From: Tridacna crocea
Lineage: Eukaryota; Mollusca; Bivalvia; Cardiida; Cardiidae
NCBI GenBank assembly: GCA_943736015.1
Contig: OX031061.1
Span: forward strand, 65,230,192-65,294,191
Length of the DNA stretch: 64,000 bases
Direction of reading: 5' to 3'
Below are positions 31,985-42,725 of the stretch, in pieces; position 1 is the stretch's first letter, and every line of letters begins with the position of its first letter. A program made the position numbers and the translations under genes. The notes below the pieces were generated by a model that worked only from the letters and a program-made list of their open reading frames with translations, was not told the origin of the DNA and searched no databases.

Positions 31985-32214
31985 TTAACCCATTACCACA
32001 CAATCCCTACTTTTGACGAACTTGAGAAAGAAGCCTCCTAGAAAACTTTTTAGGAAAAGGAGAAAATGCTGGTAACCAGCATTTTCTCCTTTTCCAACAA
32101 TGTTTTCTACCCTTCACAAAACAAATTTCAAATTTTCAGTCATTTTTATTTTGTCGTATGCAAATGCTTTCGATTTGGACGAACCTTAAATGTGTCGTTT
32201 GGTAATAAGATAAG
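31985..32214 (-). repeat. MITE A, full length
   Basis: Starts TTAACCCATTACCACACAA and ends TGTCGTTTGGTAATAAGATAAG. Perfect GGTAACC-centred hairpin inner arms. An 80-codon frame over its right half is chance. Confidence 0.88.
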
Positions 32215-32518
32215 TCCCCCATTTCACAGAGAAAGGTTCAGATGCTTTTGCCGGTGTAGACTAAGTAAATTAGTACGAATAAATGTGGACCTTCCTCAAG
32301 GCCCCTGATTAGCTCAGCGTTTATTACTTCTGTATGTAAATGACGGTATCGTTAACCCATTACTGTATGGATTATTTTCAGGTCCATCACTAACTAGTGC
32401 AGCTTACTCAATGATAGAAAAAACTTTAGGAAAGACGTATATTTGTTTTTAGTTTCTATAATTAATTGGAATTGTCCTATCGAAAATGTTCAATTACTTG
32501 TAAATAGCATCCAAGTTC
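32215..32518. other. No feature recognised
   Basis: A spacer leading to a T run. Confidence 0.3.
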
Positions 32519-32845
32519 TTTTTTTTTTTTTTTTTTTTTTTTATACCCCCTACATCGAAGTGGAGGGGGTATACTGGAATCGCCATGGCTGTCCGTCCGT
32601 CTGTCTGTCCGAGGACACAAATATGTCCGGAGCAATACTCCTACAGTTTTTCACGAACTGAACTGGAATTTAATCACAGGCTTCCTGTATATATTAAGTT
32701 GTGCTTGTGCAATTTTCATGACCCTGCTAAGATTTGTTATGGAATTATCTCCCCTTGAACTTTTTTCAACTCTTAATTTTGTACTAAAACATACTGCATT
32801 CTATGTTAGGGGGTACAATCACGTTTTGAATTGTGCTATCGAAAA
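32519..32845 (+). repeat. T run and repeat H, second subtype
   Basis: About 24 T, then TATACCCCCTACATCGAAG, GGGGGTATACTGGAATCGCC, (TCCGTCCGTCTG), GAATTATCTCCCCTTGAAC and TAGGGGGTACAATCACGTTTT. The 128-codon frame at 32718-33104 runs through this repeat and beyond and is not supported. Confidence 0.7.
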
Positions 32846-33014
32846 CGTTCAATTCCTTGTAACTATAGCATTCTTCTTCTTCTTCTTCTCTTTTCCCACA
32901 ATATCTTATCTCGTAGAATATAAAAGCACAACTTTAGTTCATGTTGTAGATACTTTGAATAAAGATCTGATGGTGATTCTGTTGAAAATGTACAAGATCG
33001 AATTATATACACAG

Positions 33015-33390
33015 AGCATGCAGGCTGATATAGGATCTATACAGTCCGATATTTTTATAAAAAGGAACATCTACCAAAAAATGGCAATGTTCGAGTCGGT
33101 TTAAGTTAGTTTTCCGTAGTGAGCAAGTCAATCCAAGTAGGCCGCAACAGGTATATGCTGATTGAAATAATGTTGAAAGCGTAAAGCACTATTCAATCAA
33201 TAAATCGACAGGCCTATTCACTTCAGCGTCGATACATGTAGATGGCTTCAAAAAACTAGCCACTGAAATTCAGAAGGTTTCTTAACTTGTAGATTTGACT
33301 AAAAGCGCGGACTGTATAGATCCAAGATCAGACTGCACGTTCTGTACAGTCTGATCTTGGTCTATACAGTTAGCAAATGTCTTTGTTTTC
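33015..33390. repeat. MITE B scraps and a SINE L tail
   Basis: 33020-33060 and 33295-33385 carry MITE B hairpins (AGATCCAAGATCAGACTGCA). 33140-33205 has GATTGAAATAATGTTGAAAG and TAAAGCACTATTCAATC, a SINE L tail. Confidence 0.5.
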
Positions 33391-33573
33391 ATCTATGCCG
33401 CTAATGTAGGAAAAGGATTCAATGGTTGTCCAATTCAGAAGAATTCTTATCTTAGAATATTGGGTTTACATAATAATGCGGAGACAGGCTTGATCTTATT
33501 TGTTGTTCCTTGTGGTGTGGTTATCGTGTCATGCAAAAACACCCCATGATCTCCCGCTAGATGGCATTCCAGA

Positions 33574-34238
33574 ATTACACCGTTGTCTGTGCATGTCATA
33601 TTCTTCGAAGATTCGACCTGTCTTATATGACGCGTCACCCATTCCCCAATACTTGGAAAAAGTAGAGCTTATTCCGGAACTAAACCCAAGCCTGTAGGGC
33701 TTGCCTTAATAAATGGCCGATGCATAGGTTACTGGCTAGCTGATCATAACTGAATGAATCGCACCAGGTAGCGTTTTACTGAGTAAACGTTTATTTTATT
33801 TTGAAATTCATAGTAACGGTTGTCGTTTTGAAAAATCAGTCCGCTTATGTATCCAGAATGCCCATATCAGATAGATGCGTATGTGTAGAATGCCATCTAG
33901 CGGGAGATAATCAGGAATACACATCTATCTAATTTGGGCATTTTGGGTATAGAACCGGACTACTTTTCTACGCGACAACCGTTACTTTGAATTTCAGACT
34001 AAAATAAACGTTTACTCAATAAAACGCTTCCTGGTGCGATTCATTCATCTATGATCAGCAGTTTAGAGAAATCTGGAGCCAAAACGGGCCTGATTTCTCC
34101 TCGAACATATTGATAAAAGCCAATTTCTCCATTACTACTTGATACCGCGTATTACTACGATTTCCCCCAATTTTGGGGAGAGTGAGTCGTCATATCAGAC
34201 AGGTCGAAAAAGTTGATATGCGCAGACAACGAAAAATA
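33574..34238. repeat. Two repeat E copies head to head
   Basis: 33574-33912 is E forward, ending AATGCCATCTAGCGGGAG. 33913-34238 is E reversed, starting CACATCTATCTAATTTGGGC. Together they form a ~660-bp inverted repeat. The left copy has a variant middle (AGCCTGTAGGGCTTGCC), so the arms are not simply duplicated. Confidence 0.78.
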
Positions 34239-34307
34239 CCATCGATATAAATACGGACTTGTTGACTTGAGGTACCAGTGGTAACATTTCTGTCCTTACA
34301 CAAATGG

Positions 34308-34390
34308 TCGGTTTACTTCAAAAACTTCATAACTACAGCTTGTTTCAGGCTATAGTCACGAGGTTTTGAAAGTAAACCGACGAAGTTTTT
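34308..34390. repeat. Hairpin repeat R
   Basis: GTCGGTTTACTTCAAAAACTTC / GTTTTGAAAGTAAACCGACG around CTACAGCTTG-TTTCAGGCTATAG. Relatives are at 40888-40972 and 53583-53655. Confidence 0.7.
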
Positions 34391-34414
34391 TTTTTGTGAA
34401 GGTCTACCGGCCCC

Positions 34415-34730
34415 TGCTCTCATATTAAAAGACAAAAATTGCAGAGATTGGCCTTACAGCCTTTTTGAAAGTATCGATGTTCACGATATTTACCGATGGG
34501 TTAGTGAGTCAACGAATCCGAACTCTCATATTAAAAGACCGAAGCTGTCAAGATTGGCCGAAAAGTCTTTACAAAAACTTAACACGATATTATACATTAT
34601 ATTTTGTGAGTCTCCGGCCCCTAACTCTCATCTTAAAAGACGGAAGCTGCCGAGATTGGCCGAAATCCCTTTACGAAAACGTCCATGTTACACGACAAAT
34701 ATCGATGAGTAAGGGATCGTAATCCGTAGA
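34415..34730 (-). repeat. Reversed tandem array, ~105-bp units
   Basis: Three units with TCATATTAAAAGAC, GAAGCTG-C-AAGATTGGCCG and GTATCGATGTTCACG-like words. They are the complement of the 31188 array. An 85-codon frame crosses it because of the unit repeat. Confidence 0.75.
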
Positions 34731-34917
34731 TGTCGTTGTTAACATTATTCTAGTTATATAGCGGCGTCCAGGGCACCTGAATTGCTTTTGGGTGTACTTT
34801 TTTAAAGACAACATTTCTTTTGAACCACTGACTTCTTCTGTCCACGTCAACATCCTCAAAAATATAATTAGTGGTTCGAGCGGAATAAGACCTGTCCTAA
34901 AGTCTATCATCAGTCCA

Positions 34918-35469
34918 CTTACAGCAGTAGACCCGTAACACTTCTATTGCAACATGGAATAAAATTTCTTGTTTCTTGATAGCTAATAAAAATTAATACA
35001 GATTTATACAGATATAATACTTTGGCACACTTCTTGCCGACCAGAAATTCCTTTGACATTTATCTTGAAATTATTTGTTGATACTTTTGTTAGTTTCCAG
35101 AAAAGAGAGGTAATTATTATCTCCCTTTGGAATGAAAATATAGTGGTTTAACTCATTACCAAACGACAAAATTTTAGATTAAATTTTGTCCAATTCGAAC
35201 GCATTTGCAGACGACAAAATGAAAGTAACTGAAAATTTGAAATTTTTCATTGTGGGAAAAGGAGAAAATGCTGGTTACCCACAATGTTTTGAAAAATCTT
35301 CTTTTGCAGGAGCGTCAAAAGTAGGGATTGTGTGGTAATGGGTTAAGATTTATAAATGATAATTCTAAGAAGGAAGAAAAGGAAAAAGTGGCTTGGTAAT
35401 CAAAGCAAATTTTGTAGGATAATATTTTAGTTGAAATAGCTGTTTTCTATTGCGGGTCCATTACCTTAA
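34918..35469 (+). repeat. MITE M, long form, split by MITE A
   Basis: CAGTAGACCCGTAACACTTC starts it and GGTCCATTACCTTAA ends it. Removing MITE A (35148-35346) restores the order of the copy at 20868 (GAATGAGAATAT, then GATTTATAAATGATAATTC). Confidence 0.85.
35148..35346 (+). repeat. MITE A inside MITE M
   Basis: TTAA at both ends. It is shortened: the right hairpin arm is mostly lost (GGTTACCCACAATG). Confidence 0.88.
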
Positions 35470-35690
35470 AGAATTCGGCAAAGAATTGCATCGAGCCGAT
35501 GGCTCCAGGGTTTCAAGTCCAGTGCTCTTCCGGCTGGGCGACTGGGCTCGGCTTTTACACAGATTGACTAGTTTAACTCTCAGGCAGACGAGCTTGACTC
35601 AGTGACCCCAAGCGGACAGTGTAGATCAAGATCAGACTGCACAGAACGTACAGTCTTTGATCTACACTGTCCGATAAGGAGATATTATTC
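35470..35690. repeat. tRNA-like scrap and MITE B hairpin
   Basis: 35475-35560 has AGGGTTTCAAGTCCAGTGC and GGCTGGGCGACTGGGC, weakly tRNA-like. 35610-35680 is a MITE B hairpin (GTAGATCAAGATCAGACTGC). Confidence 0.4.
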
Positions 35691-36482
35691 CCGCAAACAT
35701 AGTTCTTGGAAAGCAATAATTAGTTTTTACTATCGAATTGAAAATTTCATTTTAGTTATGTTGCAGGATAGAAGTTATAATTGCTTAGTCCTTTTGACAG
35801 TTAAGTAACAATTAATTCGGTTCGCCCACTACAAAAACAATAACATTAGGACGAAACAGAATGGTATGAAACCGCCTACTTAATGACAATGGTGTATCGA
35901 TATTGACTGTAATAAACGCGTATGAATACATTAACAATGTCCCACTGTAATATCATGTAAACAAACATTGACATTGAAAACTTGACAAAACAGGCTCTTG
36001 TTTCTGGGTTTTTTGTAAACGAAAAACATGTAGAAAACGAATTTACTCGTAATCAGTAGTTTCTGTCACATTGTTTTTAGACTGTTTTCGAATGGTTTGT
36101 ACCATGAACAGAAAAAGAAGTAAACGAGAAAATACTGATGTATAACATCGATGGCGCTACATAGCAGTTGTTTCTGAAATAGGTCACATTACAACGAGAG
36201 GACATCACTTGGACAAACTTCGTAGAAGTCCACTTGGTGATAATGCAGAACAAATATTTAAAGTCTAGGCCATCTGGGATGCGATCTGGTTTTTATTGAT
36301 CTGGCAATGAAAGTTCGGTATTTTACATGTTAAAAGACACAAAAAATCAGTCCAAATAAAAAACAAAGTTTGCACGGGCTCAGTCTAGTAATGAAAGCAC
36401 CGTATACTTTTACTTGTATGTGTAAAAAAATTTACTGAACCAGTCCATATTGTAAACAATATGGCTAAGTCCACAGGCACTT
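35691..36482. other. No feature recognised
   Basis: AT-rich, no long frame, no repeat match inside the window. Confidence 0.35.
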
Positions 36483-36691
36483 TTAACCCTTTACTCCATA
36501 GATACTCATTTCTAGGCATTGCTTGTAGGAGCCTTTGGAAAACATTGTGGCAAAAGGTGAAATTGCTCGTGACGAGCAATTTCACCTTTTGTCACAATGT
36601 TTTCTATGCTTTCAAAAGGTCTCATATATACATAAGAAACGGCTTCATCCTTGTCAATTAGAGACACCATAGAAATACCCTAAAGGGTTAA
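36483..36691 (-). repeat. MITE A relative, distinct subfamily
   Basis: TTAACCCTTTACTCCATAG at the left and CCCTAAAGGGTTAA at the right. The hairpin centre is GGTGAAATTGCTCGTGACG and complement. Between ends and hairpin it shares little with other A copies, so TIRs and hairpin are the conserved parts. Confidence 0.88.
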
Positions 36692-37132
36692 AAAGCAAAT
36701 AAAGATATAGTGTCGCCGCTCACGTGACCCTACAATAAAAAAATGACTGTTCATTCATTTCTTTCCATTTCTGTTCATGCTAAAACATTCTAGGTCTCTA
36801 GATAGAATGATCATCACCGCCGCTCTGTTGGAACTTTTAATTTCTTTATTAATAATAATTCTTTGGAAATGAGAATCACAATAAAGCAAGACAAGACAAC
36901 CTGTTCCTGCCGAAGCCGTTATGGATTATTTTCTCAATTAGAGCACCGTTACTATGTGGCATGAAATACGGCCGACCTTAACTGTAATTATTTGTTTACG
37001 ACCGAGTCCGCTGTTAAAATGACACTTAAAACTTTGTGGCGAGGACAAACCAATTTTGAGCCATGTTTTTTGTCTTAATTGTGGTTATTGTTGTTGGTGG
37101 TGTTGTCTCCGCCAATGTTTGTGTAAAGCCAC
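36692..37132. other. No feature recognised
   Basis: Spacer. No match inside the window. Confidence 0.3.
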
Positions 37133-38045
37133 CGTCACACCATACTAGATTTTAGAACGTCTTACCCCGTCCTAACATGATCAGAAAACGGGGTGAGGTC
37201 GGGACAGAACGTGTAATTTTGGCCTGATAATGCCTGAAGCCCGTGTCTCACCAAACCCGTTCTTAAAAAGTCTTACCTCGGTCAACAAAATCGTAAAATG
37301 GGCTGCGGTCAGGATACGACGTGAACTTTCGTCGGTAATATGGAAACGCAGTGTCAATTGATGCCTGACTGAACCCATCTTCGCATGCCAAGGCTGACGA
37401 TTCACTACGCTACTCTATCCTTGGCGGATCGAGCTTGATTTTAACATTCCCCAAATACGTTTTTTCATTGGATGCAGCCGGCTCTAACTGCAACGAATGA
37501 ACTCGCTCGTAGCATTTCATCTTTGATAAAAATAGAACAAGGTCGCTACCTTTCGAATAGAAGGTAAAAATGGAAACCCACGTGGATGTCTTCATATCGC
37601 TTCATGTGCATTTGTAAGCAGTTTGTAAAGCGACATTTCATTGGCTTCTAGAAATATGATGTAAAGGGGGGTAATAACCAGTATCCAATAGAGGGTGCAT
37701 CGCAGGAATCTTGAAATCGGGCTCAATATGCCAAAGTAAGATCCACGTAGTGGATGGACTGCACCGCGTCTTTATTAGGATCGAAGCACGGCAGTTTTGT
37801 TTATAGTTCGTCCATGTCGTTTTACGTTCGTTGTCACTCCGTCTAATTACAGGAAAGGGTGGACGGCAAGAGATTTGGAGCAGACTCAAAGGTCTAGGGA
37901 ACCTTCCCGTCTTACCCGGCCATTAAGTTCGTAAACAGATCGTAAAAGGTTGCTAATACGTCCACTCCGTCTGAACACAGTTTAAGTCCATTCGCCAAAA
38001 ATTTTCGGAACGGAATGAGAACGAGTTTGATGTGACGGGGGTATA
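37133..38045. mobile_element. Possible DNA transposon of ~910 bp
   Basis: The left end CCGTCACACCATACTAG is similar to the complement of the right end (CCGTCACATCAAACTCG). The first 200 bp hold two ~110-bp direct units (AACGTCTTACCCCGTCC and AAAGTCTTACCTCGGTC). The stretch is GC-richer than its flanks and has no long frame. No target duplication was found. Confidence 0.4.
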
Positions 38046-38296
38046 ATGTTTGCCATTTAAAGATGATACGAAAAAACAAAGCCTCAATACGAGCGACGTG
38101 AACGATTTGTGGCACGATGACGACCTATATTCTAGATCTTGAAATCAAAGGGTTTTGTATTCGAATTTCGGCTTTGCCAAATCTAATTTTGAGTTTTGTC
38201 AAAGTAGAAAGCCTGCTTCTTTCGTAGATGTATAACTGTGAAATAAGGGGAACGGTCCCGGATTGCCTTAACAAAATTAAGCCATGTCCTCAGCAC

Positions 38297-38450
38297 TTTA
38301 ATCATATAGTGAAAGATTTGCAAGACGCAATTTTTAAGTATCAAACCTTCCTGGTTGAGAAATTATCTCCCCTTGAACTTGACATTTTTTTTTTTTTGTC
38401 AAAGCGCTGGCGGGGGTATTAATTCACATTCAGTGACAGCTCTAGTTTTT
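38297..38450 (+). repeat. Repeat H, right part
   Basis: AAGATTTGCAAGACGCAATTT, GAATTATCTCCCCTTGAAC-like, AGCGCTGGCGGGGGTATTAA, GTGACAGCTCTAGTTT. Confidence 0.7.
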
Positions 38451-38687
38451 CTTTTCTTTTTCTCTCTCAGATGCAATAGACCCCCTTTTCACAGAGCATG
38501 GCTCATATTTATATGGTCTAAATTTCATTTTATGATGCGAAGAACCTGTACTATCAACTGTAAATGGACACTTCCAATACATAATTAATGGGATTTCACA
38601 TGGATGAATTCCTAATTGAAAGATATTCTATTTCATGCGATACGATACAAGCCAGTTTCGACCATCGCCAGTGACAGTAAAAATGTC

Positions 38688-38840
38688 TTAACCCTTTACC
38701 ACACAATCCCGACTTTTGACGACCCTGAGAAGGAAGCCTTTAGAAAAGATTGTGGGAATAGGAGAAAATGCTGGTTACCAGCATTTTCTCCTTTTCCCAC
38801 AATATTTTCAGAAGGCTTAAACAACCTTAGGGTCGTTAAA
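38688..38840 (-). repeat. MITE A, hairpin-dominated derivative
   Basis: TTAACCCTTTACCACACAA at the left. After the hairpin it returns the left arm again (CAGAAGGCTTAA ... AGGGTCGTTAA), so the copy is close to one long palindrome. The 131-codon frame at 38616-39011 crosses it by chance. Confidence 0.75.
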
Positions 38841-39215
38841 TTCGAGGTTATATTGAGAAAAGGCAACATAAGAAATATTGAGTTCGATAGTTACGTTGTT
38901 AGATGCACCGTTTGCATTCGGCATACCTCGGGTGATGGGACCCATCATATCAGATGTAGATACGGAATCGGCCGATTTGCGACGTTTGTAATCCGAAGTT
39001 TACGATTTTGAGTCCCAGCTTTGCCAAAGTTTTCCCGTGGATCGCCATTGCGCCTATCCTTGCTTCCTTTTGGTTTCTTTTACTTGTTGTTCGAAATTAA
39101 TGACAACCATCAAACCTCGAAAAGATATTGAATATCTGAGAAATGAACCTGATATCTTTAAGTTTAAAAATGGGTATTTAAATTTTTAACATCTCACCAA
39201 ATTAAAATATCTATA
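38841..39215. other. No feature recognised
   Basis: Spacer. No match inside the window. Confidence 0.3.
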
Positions 39216-39435
39216 TAAATCACAGAAATTTATATGGAAGAAAAACGATACAAATCATCAATAATTAAGAATCATAAAATTACACACAAAAAATGATGGC
39301 GTTCCCTTAAAAAGCCATATAGCCTCTTAAGGTACTTTTAGATTTCGAGCCAGAAAAAAAAAAGCACCGTGGGAATGTCAATTGGCTAGCACGTGACTAA
39401 TGACGCTTAAATTCCATAACATAATAACTATACAA
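39216..39435 (-). repeat. 3' flank of the repeated coding end
   Basis: In reverse it matches 7330-7560, including GTCACGTGC, ATTCCCACGGTGC-like, CTAAAAGTACCTTAAGAGGC and TTATGATTCTTAATTATTG. Together with the coding end this shows a repeat longer than the frame. Confidence 0.6.
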
Positions 39436-39777
39436 TTATTTTCCGTAATGTCTTCTTCGGACGCTTTGTTTAAAGCTTCGTCTGTGTATTTCCGGTATGT
39501 AAATGAGCGACTTGCTCACGTAATAGTAGGTCGTGTCTGCCGTCCGTGTCAAATTGGGACGTAGTAAATCTGTAATTTCTCTTGTTGTCGGATAGTTTTC
39601 GACTACTGGGGTGTTATGAATGAAAATTAAAAGGCTTTGGGAGTGTGAGGATGATTTTTTTTTGTATTTTTGTAAAGTTTTCTTCCCAAAATCTGAAGGG
39701 CCACCTTTATGATAGCCCTGTATGATACCGGAAGTGCTACCTGGCTCGGCTGTTGTCTTCGTAAGGCAATCGATCAA
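39436..39777 (-). CDS. 113-codon frame, multi-copy coding end of unknown family
   Basis: The frame ends SLIYIPEIHRRSFKQSVRRR-HYGK and a TAA at the same place as the diverged copy at 7183. The C-terminal half is conserved in reading frame between copies, with several third-position changes, which hints at past coding selection. The N-terminal half (MIDCLTKTTAEPGSTSG...) has no match in the window, and its KKKSSSHSQS stretch is low complexity. No known domain. It might be the last exon of a dispersed gene or a transposon's end. Confidence 0.4.
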   Translation of the reverse strand: MIDCLTKTTAEPGSTSGIIQGYHKGGPSDFGKKTLQKYKKKSSSHSQSLLIFIHNTPVVENYPTTREITDLLRPNLTRTADTTYYYVSKSLIYIPEIHRRSFKQSVRRRHYGK

Positions 39778-39929
39778 GACTACACTACATAGATCTACAT
39801 AGATCTAACCAAGGCATTTCAGACGTATTCAAAGTAGTTCAGAAATTTTGTGTTACATTTGTAAAAGCGAAAGATTTTTAGGGTTTTCTTCCCTCATTTC
39901 TTCCCCTTTTCTTGAAATGGTAACTTATG

Positions 39930-40480
39930 TTTCATTTTTGTACAAACATAAAGGATATAGGATATATTTGGGGGGGGGGGTTCTATAAAAGATCGAAACT
40001 TATTTCATCGAGTGTTCGTCTGTAATATTTTACCAATTATGTTCACGAGATGAAATAAATGTCGATTTTTCTCCAAAAAAAAAAATCTATATGTTTCAAA
40101 TTTCTAATCCTTGGTTTTTTTGTTTTTTTTTTTTTGAAGGGGGGGGGGGGTTGCATTAAAATCCAATACAGTTCTTTTCGGTAATTGCCCGTAACGTACC
40201 CCTGTCGCATAACAACGCATTACAATATTACTAAAATCAAGAGAAATATAGGGTAAATTACGTCATATTTCCATCTTGTTGAGTTGCCCGCGCATTTTAC
40301 CTATGTAACTAGTGCGCAGGAACTGGTACTGTTTCCGCCTGTAAAAAGAGTTCAAAAATAAAAGTGGTATTTATCACTTGTCGAGCAATGAAATATCTAA
40401 AAATATTCCACCGTTATTTCTCGAGAACCTACCGGAAAGCATGAAATAAAGGGAATTATGCCACAGACTAGAATTACGAG
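39930..40480 (-). repeat. Repeat J, decayed
   Basis: Includes GATCGAAACTTATTTCATCG, ACAGTTCTTTTCGGTAATTG, CGTAACGTACCCCTGTCGC, ATTACGTCATATTTCC and TTATTTCTCGAGAACCTACC. G runs at 39971-39980 and 40139-40150. Confidence 0.65.
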
Positions 40481-40536
40481 TAGTAATTTGACAGTTTATG
40501 ATAGCCCCATGGGAGATCCTTAATTGAAAATGTCGG

Positions 40537-40765
40537 TTAACTCTTTACTACACGATCCCGACTTTGAACGACCCTTTGAAAGAGGCCTTTTGAAAACATT
40601 GTGGGAAAAGGCGAAAATGCTGGTAACCAGCATTTTCTCCTTTTACCACAATGTTTTCTACCCATTGAAAAAAAGAAATCAGCATTTTAACAACATTTAG
40701 TTTGTCGTCAGCAAATGCTTTCAATTTAGACCAGTATAAAATTTTGCCGTTTGGTAATAAGTTCT
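40537..40765 (-). repeat. MITE A, full length
   Basis: Starts TTAACTCTTTACTACACGA and ends TGCCGTTTGGTAATAAG. The hairpin is well kept around GGTAACC. Confidence 0.88.
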
Positions 40766-40794
40766 CTTTTAAACCTGAACGGGGGCGTTTTAAA

Positions 40795-40972
40795 ATGGAA
40801 TAGACCAAAGATCAGACTGTACAAAAAATGAAGAGTGAGCAGTTTGATCTATACCGTCTCCTTGCGTAGCCAAGCCCATAAGATATTAATCGTCGGTTCA
40901 CTTCAAAAATTTCGTAGCTACAGCTTCTTTCAAGCTGTAGTTACGAGTTTTTTGAAGCAAATCGACGAAATT
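40795..40972. repeat. MITE B scrap and hairpin R
   Basis: 40800-40860 has CCAAAGATCAGACTGTAC and GATCTATACCGTC. 40888-40972 is hairpin R (CGTCGGTTCACTTCAAAAAT and complement). Confidence 0.6.
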
Positions 40973-41035
40973 TTTTTTTTGGCAATTTTAGTGAATTATA
41001 TTTTCAACTATCTAAAAGAGGGAGAGATTATAATT

Positions 41036-41268
41036 GGCCTGCAACATGTGAAAAGGGGCTTTCGGACTTTTGCGTAAAGTGTCGTCTTGGATCAGCCTGC
41101 GCAGTTCGCGCAGGCTAATTCGAGACGGCACTTTACAACTACATTACATTTTGTGCTACAGTAGACTTGCGTACAGTAGAGAATGACATAAAAACGGAAA
41201 GTTTCAAGCTGATCTGAGACGACACTTTACGCAAATACCCGAATGCCCCTTTTCGCGTGTTTCAGTCC
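41036..41268 (+). repeat. MITE C
   Basis: Ends GCAACATGTGAAAAGGGGC and GCCCCTTTTCGCGTGTTTC are inverted. Two internal hairpins: CCTGCGCAGTTCGCGCAGG, and a second half with CTGATCTGAGACGACACTTT. Confidence 0.8.
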
Positions 41269-41287
41269 ATATTTGATGCTTTAAAAG

Positions 41288-41497
41288 TTAACCTTTTCCC
41301 ACCTAAATTCAATTGAAACTTACCAGCTGATAGTAAAAAGCCGAACAATGCTACTTCAAACGTATTTTTTTCGAGAAAAAGATCTTTTCATCGGACGGTT
41401 TAGATCAAAGATTAGACTGCACGCGTTATGCAGTCTGATCGTAATCTACACTATCCGCCAAAGGTCAGCGCCTCGCGCTTTGCAGCATAAGGGTCAA
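41288..41497 (+). repeat. MITE B, near full length
   Basis: Starts TTAACCTTTTCCCACC. Hairpin TTTAGATCAAAGATTAGACTG / CAGTCTGATCGTAATCTAC. Ends GCATAAGGGTCAA. Confidence 0.8.
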
Positions 41498-42120
41498 TAT
41501 TGCTCCGGTTAGATTCATTTAGGGTGAGATCGGGATTATTATTACATGCTATAAAATTAGTATATGCATATTAATGGGGGCCATTATTGTCTGTTAAATT
41601 ATCTCCCTGGCTAGATAAAGACTGAATGTAACCAAATAACACAGTGGTCCTTTCACCTGTATTCCTTTGTTTTTATCCTTGGTTCCCTTGGGGATGTTGC
41701 GATAATTATAACAATGGTTTATGATGTATGTTTAAGGTCCACATGTAATTCAAATCAAACTCTTTTCTAAATCACCAGGAACTCCGTATATATCGACTTA
41801 CTTGAAATATTGTCTCGGGAAAATAGCTGTTCAGTGCAAGAAAATCAAGGATAAAATCCAAGTTATTTCCATATCAGGACCAATATGTTACTGGAGAAGA
41901 ATCACGGGAAATAACTGAAGAATGACCCTAATTGACTCAGAATATTGGCGGGAACAACTTAGACTTTTGAAAACAGCGTCGCAGAGGTTCTGATTGCTTA
42001 TGCTAGCAATTAGCACTACGACTGGTTTTTTTTTTTCACCTGAGAAAAATAGATATCATGTATGCTAGCTTACAGAAGGTTTTTTTTTCTGAATATCTAT
42101 ATGATTGTATCATTACCTTA
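41498..42120. other. No feature recognised
   Basis: AT-rich, no repeat match inside the window. Confidence 0.3.
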
Positions 42121-42340
42121 GTTTAAACATATTCATTTTACATCGATTGAGAAACAAGTTACTACAACTTTAACTAATCTCTCTCGATTCTGCTGCCTGG
42201 GAACTTCACCAGTACTCGCGCCGAGTTTGTGGACCAATGAAAAATCCCAAAAGTGGATACCCGCTCGAACTCAGGATCTTTTGGTTACGAGGCCGACGCT
42301 CTCCCTCACAACCACGGACACCACATCATGTATCAAACTT
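42121..42340 (-). mobile_element. Possible tRNA-SINE head
   Basis: In reverse: GTGGTGTCCGTGGTTGTGAG, GAGAGCGTCGGCCTCG, and a B-box-like GAGTTCGAGCGGG. The body (GGCGCGAGTACTGGTGAAG) recurs in reverse at about 50680-50780 (GGCGCGAGTCCTGGTTAAGG). No tail or target duplication found. Confidence 0.45.
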
Positions 42341-42514
42341 CAGAAATGGTGTTGTCACTGAATTTCGAATGTCAAGTCTAGAAAACGCCAGTGTATCAGT
42401 AGCCTTTAAGCATATTTACAGATTTCGAGCCAGAATTTTGAAATAATGTAAACAGGTACCAGATCAAGTGACGTCAAATCTGACCTAATGAAGACAGGCA
42501 GAGTTCTCGATCGC

Positions 42515-42725
42515 TTAACTCTTTACCAAACAATCCCTGGTTGTTTACAATCCTACGATAGAAGCCTTTTGAAAACATATGTGCAACAAACATTTTCTCC
42601 ATTTTCCGCAATGTTTTCTAACCTGCTGGGAACAAATTTCAAACTTCTAGTCACGTTTATTTGATCGTTTGCAGGTGCTTTCAATTTGGATCTGTCTAAC
42701 ACTTTGTCGTTTGGTAAAGAGTTAA
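42515..42725 (-). repeat. MITE A, hairpin decayed
   Basis: TTAA at both ends: TTAACTCTTTACCAAACAA and TTTGGTAAAGAGTTAA are a matched pair. The hairpin left arm is reduced to GAAAACATATGTGC. Confidence 0.85.

Noticed and set aside
32718-33104. 128-codon frame
   Set aside because: It runs through repeat H and a MITE B scrap, with T-rich low-complexity parts.
35470-35560. tRNA-SINE
   Set aside because: Only a short, weak tRNA-like likeness. No clear A box, tail or duplication.
38616-39011. 131-codon frame
   Set aside because: It crosses a MITE A hairpin. The middle third is the translation of that hairpin.
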